A DNA stretch of 10,612 nt, taken from contig JAJYKC010000027.1 in NCBI GenBank assembly GCA_021788955.1, positions 1 to 10,612 on the forward strand, given 5' to 3'. Numbering within the stretch: the stretch's first letter is position 1; each line of letters starts with the position of its first letter. The position numbers and the translations under genes were made by a program. Of the stretch, positions 1 through 8,801 are shown in pieces. The notes under the pieces are model-generated. The model ran no database searches and was not told where the DNA came from. It saw nothing but the letters and a program-made list of their open reading frames with translations. The DNA comes from Acidobacteriota bacterium (lineage in GTDB: Bacteria > Acidobacteriota > Terriglobia > Bryobacterales > Bryobacteraceae).

Positions 1-1
1 G

Positions 2-73
2 TTCGCCCATGTCAACCTGACGCCTGACACATTTCACGGAGAGTGGAACTACACAATCCATCCCCACCACTAA
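2..73 (+). CDS. 3' end of an unassigned protein-coding gene (partial)
   Basis: Reading from base 2 gives 23 sense codons ending in TAA at 71-73. The translated tail contains TPDTFHGEWNYTI and ends in PHH. The codons are mostly C-ending like the confirmed genes downstream, and the other two forward frames do not give as convincing a reading. The alternating hydrophobic pattern suggests the last beta strands of a globular enzyme. It faintly recalls the C-termini of secreted metallophosphatases, but 23 residues are too few to assign a family. The gene starts outside the window. It lies in the same direction as typA with a 69-base gap. Confidence 0.5.
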   Translation, partial: FAHVNLTPDTFHGEWNYTIHPHH

Positions 74-108
74 CGTCAGCTGTAAAGTTTATTGATTTAC
101 GCCGCCTT

Positions 109-136
109 AACTCCTGCCTCCTGACTTCTGCTACCC
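109..136. repeat. Degenerate heptad repeat tract upstream of typA
   Basis: Four consecutive seven-base units can be read here: AACTCCT, GCCTCCT, GACTTCT and GCTACCC. The pyrimidine-rich units match the 3' arm of the hairpin before pth (AACTCCT, AACTTCT). No matching purine-rich arm is visible to the left, so this looks like a single arm or a decayed copy. It ends six bases before the typA TTG start, where a Shine-Dalgarno sequence would be expected. Confidence 0.5.
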
Positions 137-142
137 TTTAAA

Positions 143-1929
<1,787 letters not shown>

Positions 1930-1939
<10 letters not shown>

Positions 1940-1956
1940 TCCGCACCCACTGCTGA
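1930..1956 (+). terminator. Weak hairpin over the typA stop codon
   Basis: TCAGCGGTG (1930-1938) can pair with CACTGCTGA (1948-1956) as nine base pairs including one G-U, with a nine-base loop. It covers the typA stop codon. There is no T-run right after it (the first is five Ts near 1987), so it is not a typical intrinsic terminator. It may be chance. Confidence 0.2.
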
Positions 1957-2024
1957 TGCCGGCTGCCCAGATAAGTTCTGAGACTGTTTTTCCAGCCCAG
2001 CCGTGCTCCGCGCCAACTAGTAAC

Positions 2025-2053
2025 TTTAGATATATTGTTTCATTTGCTATAAG
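2025..2053 (+). promoter_or_regulatory. Possible sigma-70-like promoter in an AT-rich patch
   Basis: TTTAGA (2025-2030) and TATAAG (2048-2053) are separated by 17 bases and match the -35 and -10 consensus at four and five of six positions. This is the most AT-rich patch of the window, which makes chance matches likelier. It would drive the broken reading frame just downstream. The rest of 1957-2052 shows no coding signal. Confidence 0.25.
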
Positions 2054-2413
2054 ACAGTATTGAGTATGTCGAGGTAATCGGAGAAAATTCACCGCAGCCT
2101 GAGGTCGATCTGAAAGTGGCACTGGAAGAAATTGCCGACCGTGAAATTATCGCTTTCCTGCAATTCGTAGTGGAGCACAACCGCCAATGCACCTCCCGTA
2201 CGTGCCCAATCTGTCGGACCATGCAGAACATCTGTGAGCTCGTTGCGAGCATGTTGTTTGCAAGCGATCTCTATCCGGAAATCATGCTCTCGTTCCAAGG
2301 TGTTCAATGTCCTCACGCGCGATCTACTCGAAGCCCGAAAAGATCAGGCCGGCCTTTGCATCCGAGAGGTCTTGAAACATCCCGAGTGGGCCGATGAAAC
2401 CGCGGGCGAGAGT
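2053..2413 (+). pseudogene. Probable frameshifted gene remnant of unknown function
   Basis: From 2053 one frame reads as a plausible protein (EEIADREIIAFLQFVVEHN, then a cysteine-rich stretch with CTSRTCPIC). A GTG at 2116 is the only usable start. Around 2295-2310 this frame turns into an implausible Arg/Ser/Pro-rich tail, while the neighbouring frame becomes protein-like (FNVLTRDLLEARKDQAGL and IREVLKHPEWADE). A change of one base in register would join the two into roughly 120 residues. Coding character fades where the convergent minus-strand gene ends at 2414, so the 3' end also looks lost. I do not recognise the family. Alternatives are two small overlapping genes, a sequencing error, or chance. 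The two halves look coding by amino-acid composition only, with no homology evidence. Confidence 0.33.
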
Positions 2414-3064
2414 TTAATGGCCGCCGTCCAAAACGCTCCGGCAGGACCCGCACGTCCCGAAGTTGCTCAAGTTCCCAATGATCCTGCCGCACGTGTTGGC
2501 AAGGGAGGAAATCTCGCCGTCGCTCAACCTCGCGGGCGCGAACGGCGTCTCCGTGACGGTATACCCGCTCCCCTGCATATGTAATGTCGTTCCGAAAGCG
2601 ATCAGGCCCGTTACGAGTGCATCCCCGGTCACCGTGGCCGCCGCGTTCGAGCAACTCGTTCCGGCGCCGTCACTGCCCGCCCGCGTGGCCACCACTTTCA
2701 CAGTCACCAGATTGGGCGTCACTTGCGTCGCGGTGTTGGAAGTAATGTCCCGGTTGACTCCCAGCGACCTCGCCTGGTTTGGTGTCAGCAGGCACGAGCA
2801 GCACGAAATCATCTCCTCGTTCTGGTCGAACGCATACACGTTGGCGCAGACGTTCCCGACTGCGGCACCCAGTCCCGGCCCGAGCGGCGGAGCCCCGGTG
2901 GCGCCATCGTTGACGAGATTGATATACGACTCCCCCTGATTCAGGTTGGCCGCATAATAAACCTGAAATGGCGTGTCCGCGGCGGCCGGCATTGGGGAGG
3001 GCGGCTGGGCGAGTACAACAATCGCTACAATGAATACCAGTGAAATAGCTTTCCACATACACAT
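2414..3064 (-). CDS. Secreted cysteine-rich protein of unknown function
   Basis: The product is 216 aa. Residues 1-29 form a signal peptide: a short Lys-containing start, a hydrophobic core at 6-19, and a Pro/Ala-rich region with likely cleavage after AAA near residue 29. The mature part carries eight cysteines at 73, 88, 89, 91, 138, 192, 205 and 208, including a CCSC cluster and a C-terminal CGSC. An even number in an exported protein suggests disulfides or metal binding. Phrases such as [20 protein letters not shown] and [19 protein letters not shown] resemble a family of exported hypothetical proteins I associate with Solibacter-type acidobacteria. That is recalled, not checked. The frame is open to 3298, but the ATG at 3064 has a Shine-Dalgarno site nine bases upstream and directly precedes the signal peptide. 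A second ATG at 3058 is possible. The gene is divergent from apt, with a 178-base gap. Confidence 0.8.
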   Translation of the reverse strand: MCMWKAISLVFIVAIVVLAQPPSPMPAAADTPFQVYYAANLNQGESYINLVNDGATGAPPLGPGLGAAVGNVCANVYAFDQNEEMISCCSCLLTPNQARSLGVNRDITSNTATQVTPNLVTVKVVATRAGSDGAGTSCSNAAATVTGDALVTGLIAFGTTLHMQGSGYTVTETPFAPARLSDGEISSLANTCGRIIGNLSNFGTCGSCRSVLDGGH

Positions 3065-3073
3065 ATGTGATGA

Positions 3074-3080
3074 CCTTTCT
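3074..3080 (-). promoter_or_regulatory. Ribosome binding site that sets the start of the secreted protein
   Basis: On the minus strand AGAAAGG lies nine bases before the ATG at 3064 and fifteen before the ATG at 3058, favouring the first. It also argues against the longer reading that would begin at 3298 and place about 78 non-signal-like residues in front of the signal peptide. Confidence 0.6.
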
Positions 3081-3086
3081 ACAACG

Positions 3087-3116
3087 AATCTAGAATTTGA
3101 AGTGCTGCCGCTGCAA
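3087..3116 (-). promoter_or_regulatory. Possible promoter of the secreted protein gene
   Basis: On the minus strand TTGCAG (3116-3111) and TAGATT (3092-3087) are 18 bases apart, giving three of six and four of six consensus matches. They are placed to give a short leader before the ATG at 3064. The match is weak. Confidence 0.25.
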
Positions 3117-3191
3117 TTCCACAAATGGACTAGCTCGAAAGGAGTAGCCAAATCGGTGGCAATCTGTTTCCATCCGGCAACACCGCCGCGC

Positions 3192-3221
3192 TTGCTCCGC
3201 CCCCTGCCCCCATGCCACAAT
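3192..3221 (+). promoter_or_regulatory. Possible promoter of the apt-ispE-prs run
   Basis: TTGCTC (3192-3197) and CACAAT (3216-3221) are 18 bases apart. A TG one base before the -10 hexamer makes it an extended -10 type. Transcription would start about 15 bases before the apt ATG, leaving almost no leader, which fits the absence of a Shine-Dalgarno site there. Confidence 0.35.
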
Positions 3222-3242
3222 ACGCTTTCCAGCCCCGCACCC

Positions 3243-3760
<518 letters not shown>

Positions 3761-3764
<4 letters not shown>

Positions 3765-4693
3765 GCTCCCCGCGTCGCGTGCGCCTGCGCGCCCTGGCGA
3801 AGATCAACCTCGATCTCCGCGTCCTCGGCCCGCGCCCCGACGGCTACCACGAACTCCGTACCGTCTTCCATACCATCTCGCTCGCCGATACCCTCGACAT
3901 CGCCTTCACCCCCGCCCGCGCCACCGCCATCGAACTCGCCGACCCTCTCGCCATCCCGAATAATCTCTGCATCCGCGCCGCGCGCCTCGTCCTCGATGCT
4001 GCCCGCGCCGCCGGCCGCGTCGAAATGCGCCTTGGGAAGCGCATCCCCATGGGTGCCGGCCTCGGTGGCGGATCGAGCGATGCCGCCGCCGTCCTCCTTG
4101 CGCTCCCCGTCCTCGCTGGCCGCAGACTGCCGCTCCCGACCCTCCTCTCCATCGCCCGGGAACTCGGCAGCGACGTCCCCTTTTTCCTCTTCGGCGGCGC
4201 CGCCGCCGGCATCGGCCGCGGCACCGAGCTTTTCCCGCTCCCCGACCTTCCCCCGCGCTCCGGCATCCTGCTCGCCCCCGCCGTCCACGTTTCCACCGCC
4301 GACGCCTACCGCCGCCTGGCCCCCCGTTTGACAACTCCGTTGCAGGAAAATAAAATATTTAGTTTCCAGTCGATAGCTTGGCAACCGGAGTGCGTGCGGG
4401 CGGTCAACGATTTTGAGGAAGTGGTTTTCCAGCAGTACCCGTTCCTGGCCCGCCTCAAGCGGCGCCTCCAGCGGGCGGGCGCTTCCCCCGCGCTCATGAC
4501 CGGCTCCGGCTCGGCCATTTTCGGGTTTTTCCGCACGAGCGAAGAAGCCGGGCGGGCATTAAAATCTTTTAAAGAGGAAACCGCGTTTCGCATTCAGTTG
4601 ATTAGCCGCGCGCGCTATCGTTCCATGTGGCTGCGCGCTCTAGACCAGCACGTCCACGGGAACCTATGGCCGCCCCAAAGCCGCTACGCATGA
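3761..4693 (+). CDS. ispE: 4-diphosphocytidyl-2-C-methyl-D-erythritol kinase
   Basis: IspE phosphorylates CDP-methylerythritol with ATP, the fourth step of the MEP pathway to isoprenoid precursors. The protein is 310 aa (usual about 280-300) and belongs to the GHMP kinases. AKINL at 13-17 holds the substrate-site Lys, [15 protein letters not shown] at 96-110 is the ATP loop, GSDVPFF at 136-142 carries the catalytic Asp138, and the third GHMP motif [12 protein letters not shown] is at 246-257. The last 20 or so residues look like an unconserved tail. The ATG overlaps the apt stop, and the ispE stop overlaps the prs start, indicating translational coupling. Codon choice changes abruptly near 4326: almost every codon before it ends in C, while after it A-, T- and G-ending codons including AAA, ATA, TTT and AGT are common. 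The reading frame is intact throughout. Confidence 0.95.
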
Positions 4694-5634
4694 CTCACGA
4701 CCGCCTCAAAATCTTCGCCGGAAACGCCAACGCCGCGCTGGCTCTGGAAATCTGCCAGGCGCTGGGTATCGAGCTCGGCCATGCCATGGTCCGCCAGTTT
4801 TCCGACGGCGAAATCTACCTCCAGATCAAGGAGAACGTGCGCGGCGCCGACGTTTTCATCATCCAGCCCACCTGTACCCCCGTGGACCGTAACCTGATGG
4901 AACTCCTCCTCATGATGGACGCCCTCCGGCGCGCCTCGGCGGAGCGCATTACAGCCGTGCTACCCTATTATGGATACGCTCGCCAGGACCGCAAAGATAA
5001 ACCCCGCGTTCCCATCTCCGCCCGCCTCATCGCGGCGCTGCTCGAGACGGCCGGGGCCAACCGGCTCCTGACGCTCGATTTGCATGCGGCCCAGATTCAG
5101 GGCTTTTTCGATATCCCGGTGGATCACCTGTTTGCCACACCCGTGTTGATCGAACACTTTAAGGCGCTCAATATCCCCGACGTCACGGTGGTTTCGCCGG
5201 ATGCGGGTGGCGTCGAGCGCGCGCGGGCGTTCGCCAAACGGCTTGCTTCGCCGCTGGCCATCATCGATAAGCGGCGCGAGGAAGCCAACGTCGCCGAGGT
5301 GATGAACGTCATCGGCGATGTCCGCGGGCGCAACTGCCTGCTGGTGGACGATCTGATCGACACCGCGGGTACGCTCGTCAAGGGCGCCGAAGCGCTCATG
5401 GCCAAGGGTGCGGCCAGTGTTTCGGCCTGTGCCACGCACGCTGTGCTGTCCGGTCCGGCGGTTGGCCGGATCGAGGCCTCGTGCCTCAAGGAAGTGGTTT
5501 TTACGAATTCGATTCCGCTCTCGAAAGAGGCGAGAAGATCGAGCCGGATCAAATCGTTGTCGGTCGCGAAGTTGTTGGCGGAAGCCATTAGATCGATTCA
5601 CGAGGAGACTTCGGTGAGTGTCTTGTTTGTTTAA
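4690..5634 (+). CDS. prs: Ribose-phosphate pyrophosphokinase (PRPP synthetase)
   Basis: Prs transfers pyrophosphate from ATP to ribose 5-phosphate, making PRPP for purine, pyrimidine, His, Trp and NAD synthesis. From the ATG at 4690 the protein is 314 aa, matching class I enzymes (about 310-320). Visible sites are the ATP-binding RQDRK at 98-102, His132 in [11 protein letters not shown], the flexible-loop residues [11 protein letters not shown] at 193-203 and the PRPP loop [10 protein letters not shown] at 219-228. Upstream starts at 4666 (ATG) and 4627 are in frame and would add 8 or 21 residues. The 4690 start is preferred because it gives the normal LKIFAGNA N-terminus and an ATGA overlap with the ispE stop. 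The gene is followed by the large heptad hairpin. Confidence 0.96.
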   Translation: MTHDRLKIFAGNANAALALEICQALGIELGHAMVRQFSDGEIYLQIKENVRGADVFIIQPTCTPVDRNLMELLLMMDALRRASAERITAVLPYYGYARQDRKDKPRVPISARLIAALLETAGANRLLTLDLHAAQIQGFFDIPVDHLFATPVLIEHFKALNIPDVTVVSPDAGGVERARAFAKRLASPLAIIDKRREEANVAEVMNVIGDVRGRNCLLVDDLIDTAGTLVKGAEALMAKGAASVSACATHAVLSGPAVGRIEASCLKEVVFTNSIPLSKEARRSSRIKSLSVAKLLAEAIRSIHEETSVSVLFV

Positions 5635-5635
5635 A

Positions 5636-5715
5636 AGTTGTGAGTTATGAGTTGTGAGTTATGAGTGGGCGCCGAGCATTGGAAACTCATGACTCAAAAC
5701 TCATAACTCACGACT
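5636..5715. repeat. Heptad-based inverted repeat between prs and rplY
   Basis: The left arm 5636-5666 is built of alternating GTTGTGA and GTTATGA units. The right arm 5685-5715 is its reverse complement at 28 of 31 positions, with an 18-base loop. The spacing between mismatches shows that both arms keep the seven-base period. No T-run follows, so a conventional intrinsic terminator is unlikely. It begins two bases after the prs stop codon and makes up most of the prs-rplY gap. Confidence 0.9.
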
Positions 5716-5764
5716 AAACCCGGGAACCCACGTTAGCCCTAACCGGCGAATCGGACTTCCCGCG

Positions 5765-5770
5765 AAGGAG
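5765..5770 (+). promoter_or_regulatory. Ribosome binding site that sets the rplY TTG start
   Basis: AAGGAG lies eight bases before the TTG at 5779. It is the reason for choosing this non-ATG start, and the resulting N-terminus (MRKDITVAAS) is what the family shows. Confidence 0.8.
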
Positions 5771-5778
5771 ATACGTAG

Positions 5779-6480
<702 letters not shown>

Positions 6481-6490
6481 GAATGATAGG

Positions 6491-6550
6491 AGTTAGGAGT
6501 TAAGGAGTTAGGAGCCCGCCGCGCTCCTCCTAACTCCTTAACTCCTAACT
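6491..6550. repeat. Heptad-based inverted repeat between rplY and pth
   Basis: The left arm 6491-6514 and right arm 6527-6550 are perfect reverse complements over 24 bases, with a 12-base loop. The left arm reads as GTTAGGA, GTTAAGGA, GTTAGGA units, so one unit has eight bases, and the same octamer is mirrored in the right arm. An imperfect outer stem (from about 6485 to about 6563) reaches the pth start codon. No T-run follows, so it is not an ordinary intrinsic terminator. Confidence 0.92.
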
Positions 6551-6561
6551 TCTTAGCTCCT

Positions 6562-7152
6562 ATGTTCCTAATCGCCGGTCTCGGTAACCCGGGCCAGGAA
6601 TACGTGCTTACCCCGCATAACCTCGGCTTCATGGTGATCGACCGGCTGGCGGAGCGGTACGGTATCCGCGTCACGCGAAGGGATTCCAAGGCGCTCATCG
6701 GTCCGGGCGAGATCGAGGGCGTCCCCGTGATGCTGGCCAAGCCGCAAACGTTTATGAATCTCAGCGGCACCTCGCTCGCGCCGCTGATGGAAAAGCACTC
6801 GATCGGGCCGGAACACCTCATCGTCGTTTATGATGAGTTGGACCTGCCCTGGACGGCGCTGCGCATTAAGCCGAAGGGTTCGGCCGCCGGGCACAAAGGA
6901 ATGAGCTCGGTCATCGCCAGCCTCGGTATCAGCGACCTCCTCCGGGTGCGGTTAGGGATTCACCCCGGCCATCCCGTCAGGGATGGCGCGGAATTTGTGC
7001 TGGCGCCCATCAAGCGCTCGCAAAGAGAGGAATTGGATGAACTGGTCGACTATGCAGCCGATGCCGTTCGTTCCATAATTGCCGAAGGCGTCGAAAAGGC
7101 CATGACGAAGTTCAATCGTCGCGCCCCAGGCTTAAATACAGAGGAAGCATGA
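6562..7152 (+). CDS. pth: Peptidyl-tRNA hydrolase
   Basis: Pth cleaves the ester bond of peptidyl-tRNAs that drop off the ribosome, recycling tRNA, and is usually essential. The protein is 196 aa, a normal length. Sites visible are GLGNPG at 6-11, catalytic His19 in TPHNLGF, FMNLSG at 64-69, Asp91 in YDELDLP, and [13 protein letters not shown] at 106-118. In the last motif the family's usual HNG is HKG, a variant I believe exists elsewhere. The ATG at 6562 is fixed by the conserved N-terminus. It sits at the outer edge of the heptad hairpin, with a pyrimidine-rich sequence instead of a Shine-Dalgarno site in front. The stop overlaps the rpsF start in ATGA. Confidence 0.96.
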   Translation: MFLIAGLGNPGQEYVLTPHNLGFMVIDRLAERYGIRVTRRDSKALIGPGEIEGVPVMLAKPQTFMNLSGTSLAPLMEKHSIGPEHLIVVYDELDLPWTALRIKPKGSAAGHKGMSSVIASLGISDLLRVRLGIHPGHPVRDGAEFVLAPIKRSQREELDELVDYAADAVRSIIAEGVEKAMTKFNRRAPGLNTEEA

Positions 7153-7598
7153 CACGGATCTACGAAGAGTTGTTCATCGCCAGGCCGGATGCGCCGGATG
7201 AGGAGGTCGATGCGTTCATCGAGCAGTTGCGCACGCAGTTGACCTCCGCGGGCGCCAACGTGGACAAAGTCGACAAGTGGGGCAAGCGTAAGCTCGCTTA
7301 TCGCATCGACAAGTACCGCGAGGGCGCTTACGTCCTGCTCCAGTTTTCCGCCGGCCCCGAAACCGTCAAAGAGTTGGAGCGCCGCCTGCGCGTCTCCGAT
7401 ATCGTCCTCAAGTTCCTGACCGTCCGCATCGACGAGACGCTCAAGCGCCTCGAGAAGCGCAAAAAGCAGCGTGACAAGCGCGCCGCCCGCCGCGCCGCAT
7501 CGGCCCCACCCGCGCCCGCAGCGGTTCCGGGTGCGCCCGGTGCGCCCGTCCATCCGGTAGAAGCGCCGGCCATGCCCGGCCAGCCGAGGGAGGAATAA
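7149..7598 (+). CDS. rpsF: Small-subunit ribosomal protein bS6
   Basis: bS6 binds the central domain of 16S rRNA together with bS18, whose gene is next. The product is 149 aa. Residues 1-96 are the conserved ferredoxin-like fold ([20 protein letters not shown], then [20 protein letters not shown], then [17 protein letters not shown]). Residues 97-117 are a highly basic helix-like stretch, and 118-149 is an Ala/Pro-rich tail longer than in many bS6 proteins and probably disordered. The ATG overlaps the pth stop and has a GAGG-type site close upstream inside pth. No ssb gene lies between rpsF and rpsR, unlike many other bacteria. Confidence 0.96.
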   Translation: MTRIYEELFIARPDAPDEEVDAFIEQLRTQLTSAGANVDKVDKWGKRKLAYRIDKYREGAYVLLQFSAGPETVKELERRLRVSDIVLKFLTVRIDETLKRLEKRKKQRDKRAARRAASAPPAPAAVPGAPGAPVHPVEAPAMPGQPREE

Positions 7599-7601
7599 CC
7601 C

Positions 7602-7901
7602 ATGCCAGAATCCAAAGGAAGACCAGGCAGCGCGTCCCAGCGCCCCACCGGCGGCGATAAAGCCGTCGCCACACAGAAGAAGCAATATTTCCGGCGCAAG
7701 AAGGTCTGCCGTTTCTGCGTCGAGCGCATCGACGACATCAATTACAAGGATGTCAAGCTGCTCCACGCTTTCATCGCCGAGCGCGGCAAGATCATCCCCC
7801 GCCGCATTTCCGGCGTTTGCGCACCGCACCAGCGCCGCCTCGCCGACGCCATCAAGAAGGCGCGCAACATCGCGCTCCTGCCCTTCGCGGCCAGCGTATA
7901 A
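7602..7901 (+). CDS. rpsR: Small-subunit ribosomal protein bS18
   Basis: bS18 pairs with bS6 on the platform of the 30S subunit. The product is 99 aa. Residues 1-28 are a basic, flexible N-terminal extension, and the conserved core is [20 protein letters not shown] and onward to [19 protein letters not shown]. Cys36, Cys39, Cys73 and His76 form a CxxC...CxxH set that could bind zinc, as in the cysteine-containing forms of ribosomal proteins. The start has GGGAGG eight bases upstream, inside the end of rpsF. Confidence 0.96.
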   Translation: MPESKGRPGSASQRPTGGDKAVATQKKQYFRRKKVCRFCVERIDDINYKDVKLLHAFIAERGKIIPRRISGVCAPHQRRLADAIKKARNIALLPFAASV

Positions 7902-7915
7902 CGGAGGAAACCGCC

Positions 7916-8362
7916 ATGGAAGTCATCTTAAGAGAAGACATCGATAAACTCGGCGCCCGCGGCCAGGTCGTCAAGGTCGCCCCCGGCTACGCCCGCAACT
8001 TTCTCCTGCCCAAGCACCTCGCCGTCCCCGCCACCGACGCCAACCGCAAGATCGTCGAGCAGGAGCGCCAGGCGCATCTCCGCCGCGAAGCCAAGCTCAA
8101 GAGCGAAGCCGAGGACCTTTCCAAGCTCCTCACCGGCGTCAGTGTGACCATCGCTCAGAAAGCCGGCGAAAACGACCAGCTCTTCGGCTCCGTCACCGCC
8201 AAAGACATCGCCGACGCCCTGGCCGGACAGAACTACACCGTAGATCGCCGCAAAATCCACATCGAGGAACCGATCAAGCAACTCGGCGAGTTCAAAGTCC
8301 CGGTTCGTCTCCACAAAGACGTTACCGCCGAAGTTACGGTCCAGGTCGTAAAAGAAGAATAG
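7916..8362 (+). CDS. rplI: Large-subunit ribosomal protein bL9
   Basis: bL9 binds 23S rRNA at the base of the L1 stalk and extends away from the ribosome. The product is 148 aa, the standard length. The N-terminal rRNA-binding domain is MEVILREDIDKLGARGQVVKV with the signature GYARNFLLPKHLAVPAT at 24-40. A charged connecting helix spans about 42-75, and the C-terminal domain has LFGSVTAKDIADAL at 89-102. The frame is open upstream to 7817, inside rpsR, but GGAGG at 7903-7907, eight bases before the ATG at 7916, and the family N-terminus fix this start. It is the last gene of the plus-strand run. Confidence 0.97.
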   Translation: MEVILREDIDKLGARGQVVKVAPGYARNFLLPKHLAVPATDANRKIVEQERQAHLRREAKLKSEAEDLSKLLTGVSVTIAQKAGENDQLFGSVTAKDIADALAGQNYTVDRRKIHIEEPIKQLGEFKVPVRLHKDVTAEVTVQVVKEE

Positions 8363-8397
8363 CCCCGGAAGGAAATGCCCGCGCTGGGAGGTCAGGC

Positions 8398-8419
8398 GGC
8401 CGGCCCGCTGCCACCGGCC
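8398..8419. terminator. GC-rich hairpin between the convergent rplI and flp genes
   Basis: GGCCGG (8398-8403) and CCGGCC (8414-8419) can pair across a ten-base loop, and GGGAGG/CCCTCC flanks offer an alternative pairing. It lies where transcripts of rplI and of the minus-strand pilin gene converge, so it could end both. No T-run is present on either strand, so the call is weak. The remainder of 8363-8483 shows nothing recognisable. Confidence 0.25.
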
Positions 8420-8483
8420 CTCCAGCACGGTAGCGCCTCAGCCGCATCGACCGTCACCGGCACATTGTGGAAGATCTCCTGCC

Positions 8484-8678
8484 TTACCAGCGTCTGCTTC
8501 CCATCCTGTTCGCTGCCGACAACGCTTCATTGCCCTCGTCCCAAATACCGTTTATGCTCAGCCCCGCGCTGATAAACAGTGCCGCGCTGGCCAAAGCGAC
8601 GAATGCGACCAGGAGCGTGTACTCGATCAGGTCCTGCGCCGTTTCGTCTTGCAGAAAATTTCGGACCAGATGCAGCAT
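8484..8678 (-). CDS. Flp/Fap-family type IVb pilin
   Basis: Flp pilins are small, strongly hydrophobic subunits of Tad-type pili, used for surface attachment. The product is 64 aa. It has the short leader MLHLVRNFLQDETA, then QDLIEYTLLVAFVALASAAL, the typical processing region with Glu at mature position 5 and Tyr at 6, followed by a single hydrophobic helix (about 19-40) and a short polar tail. The prepilin peptidase usually cuts after Gly, whereas here the residue before the cut would be Ala14. An in-frame TAG 9-7 bases upstream excludes a longer start. GAGGAG lies 12 bases before the ATG, a slightly long spacing. No tad assembly genes are in the window. Confidence 0.85.
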   Translation of the reverse strand: MLHLVRNFLQDETAQDLIEYTLLVAFVALASAALFISAGLSINGIWDEGNEALSAANRMGSRRW

Positions 8679-8801
8679 GGATGTCTATATCTCCTCGGAT
8701 TTAATACTAAAGCTTACTGCCGGTGAATCATAGTCTTCGATCGGAGCATTATTCCGGTTAACGAAAGTTAGTACCGTAGTGCATAGCCGCTACCCCGCGG
8801 C

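Noticed and set aside
82..100. GTAAA/TTTAC inverted repeat upstream of typA as an operator or terminator
   Set aside because: Only five base pairs in AT-rich sequence with no supporting promoter or T-run, so chance is likely.
2463..3062. Plus-strand and other-frame open reading frames within 2463-3062
   Set aside because: They are shadows of the minus-strand secreted protein gene, which has a signal peptide, a ribosome binding site and a regular cysteine pattern.
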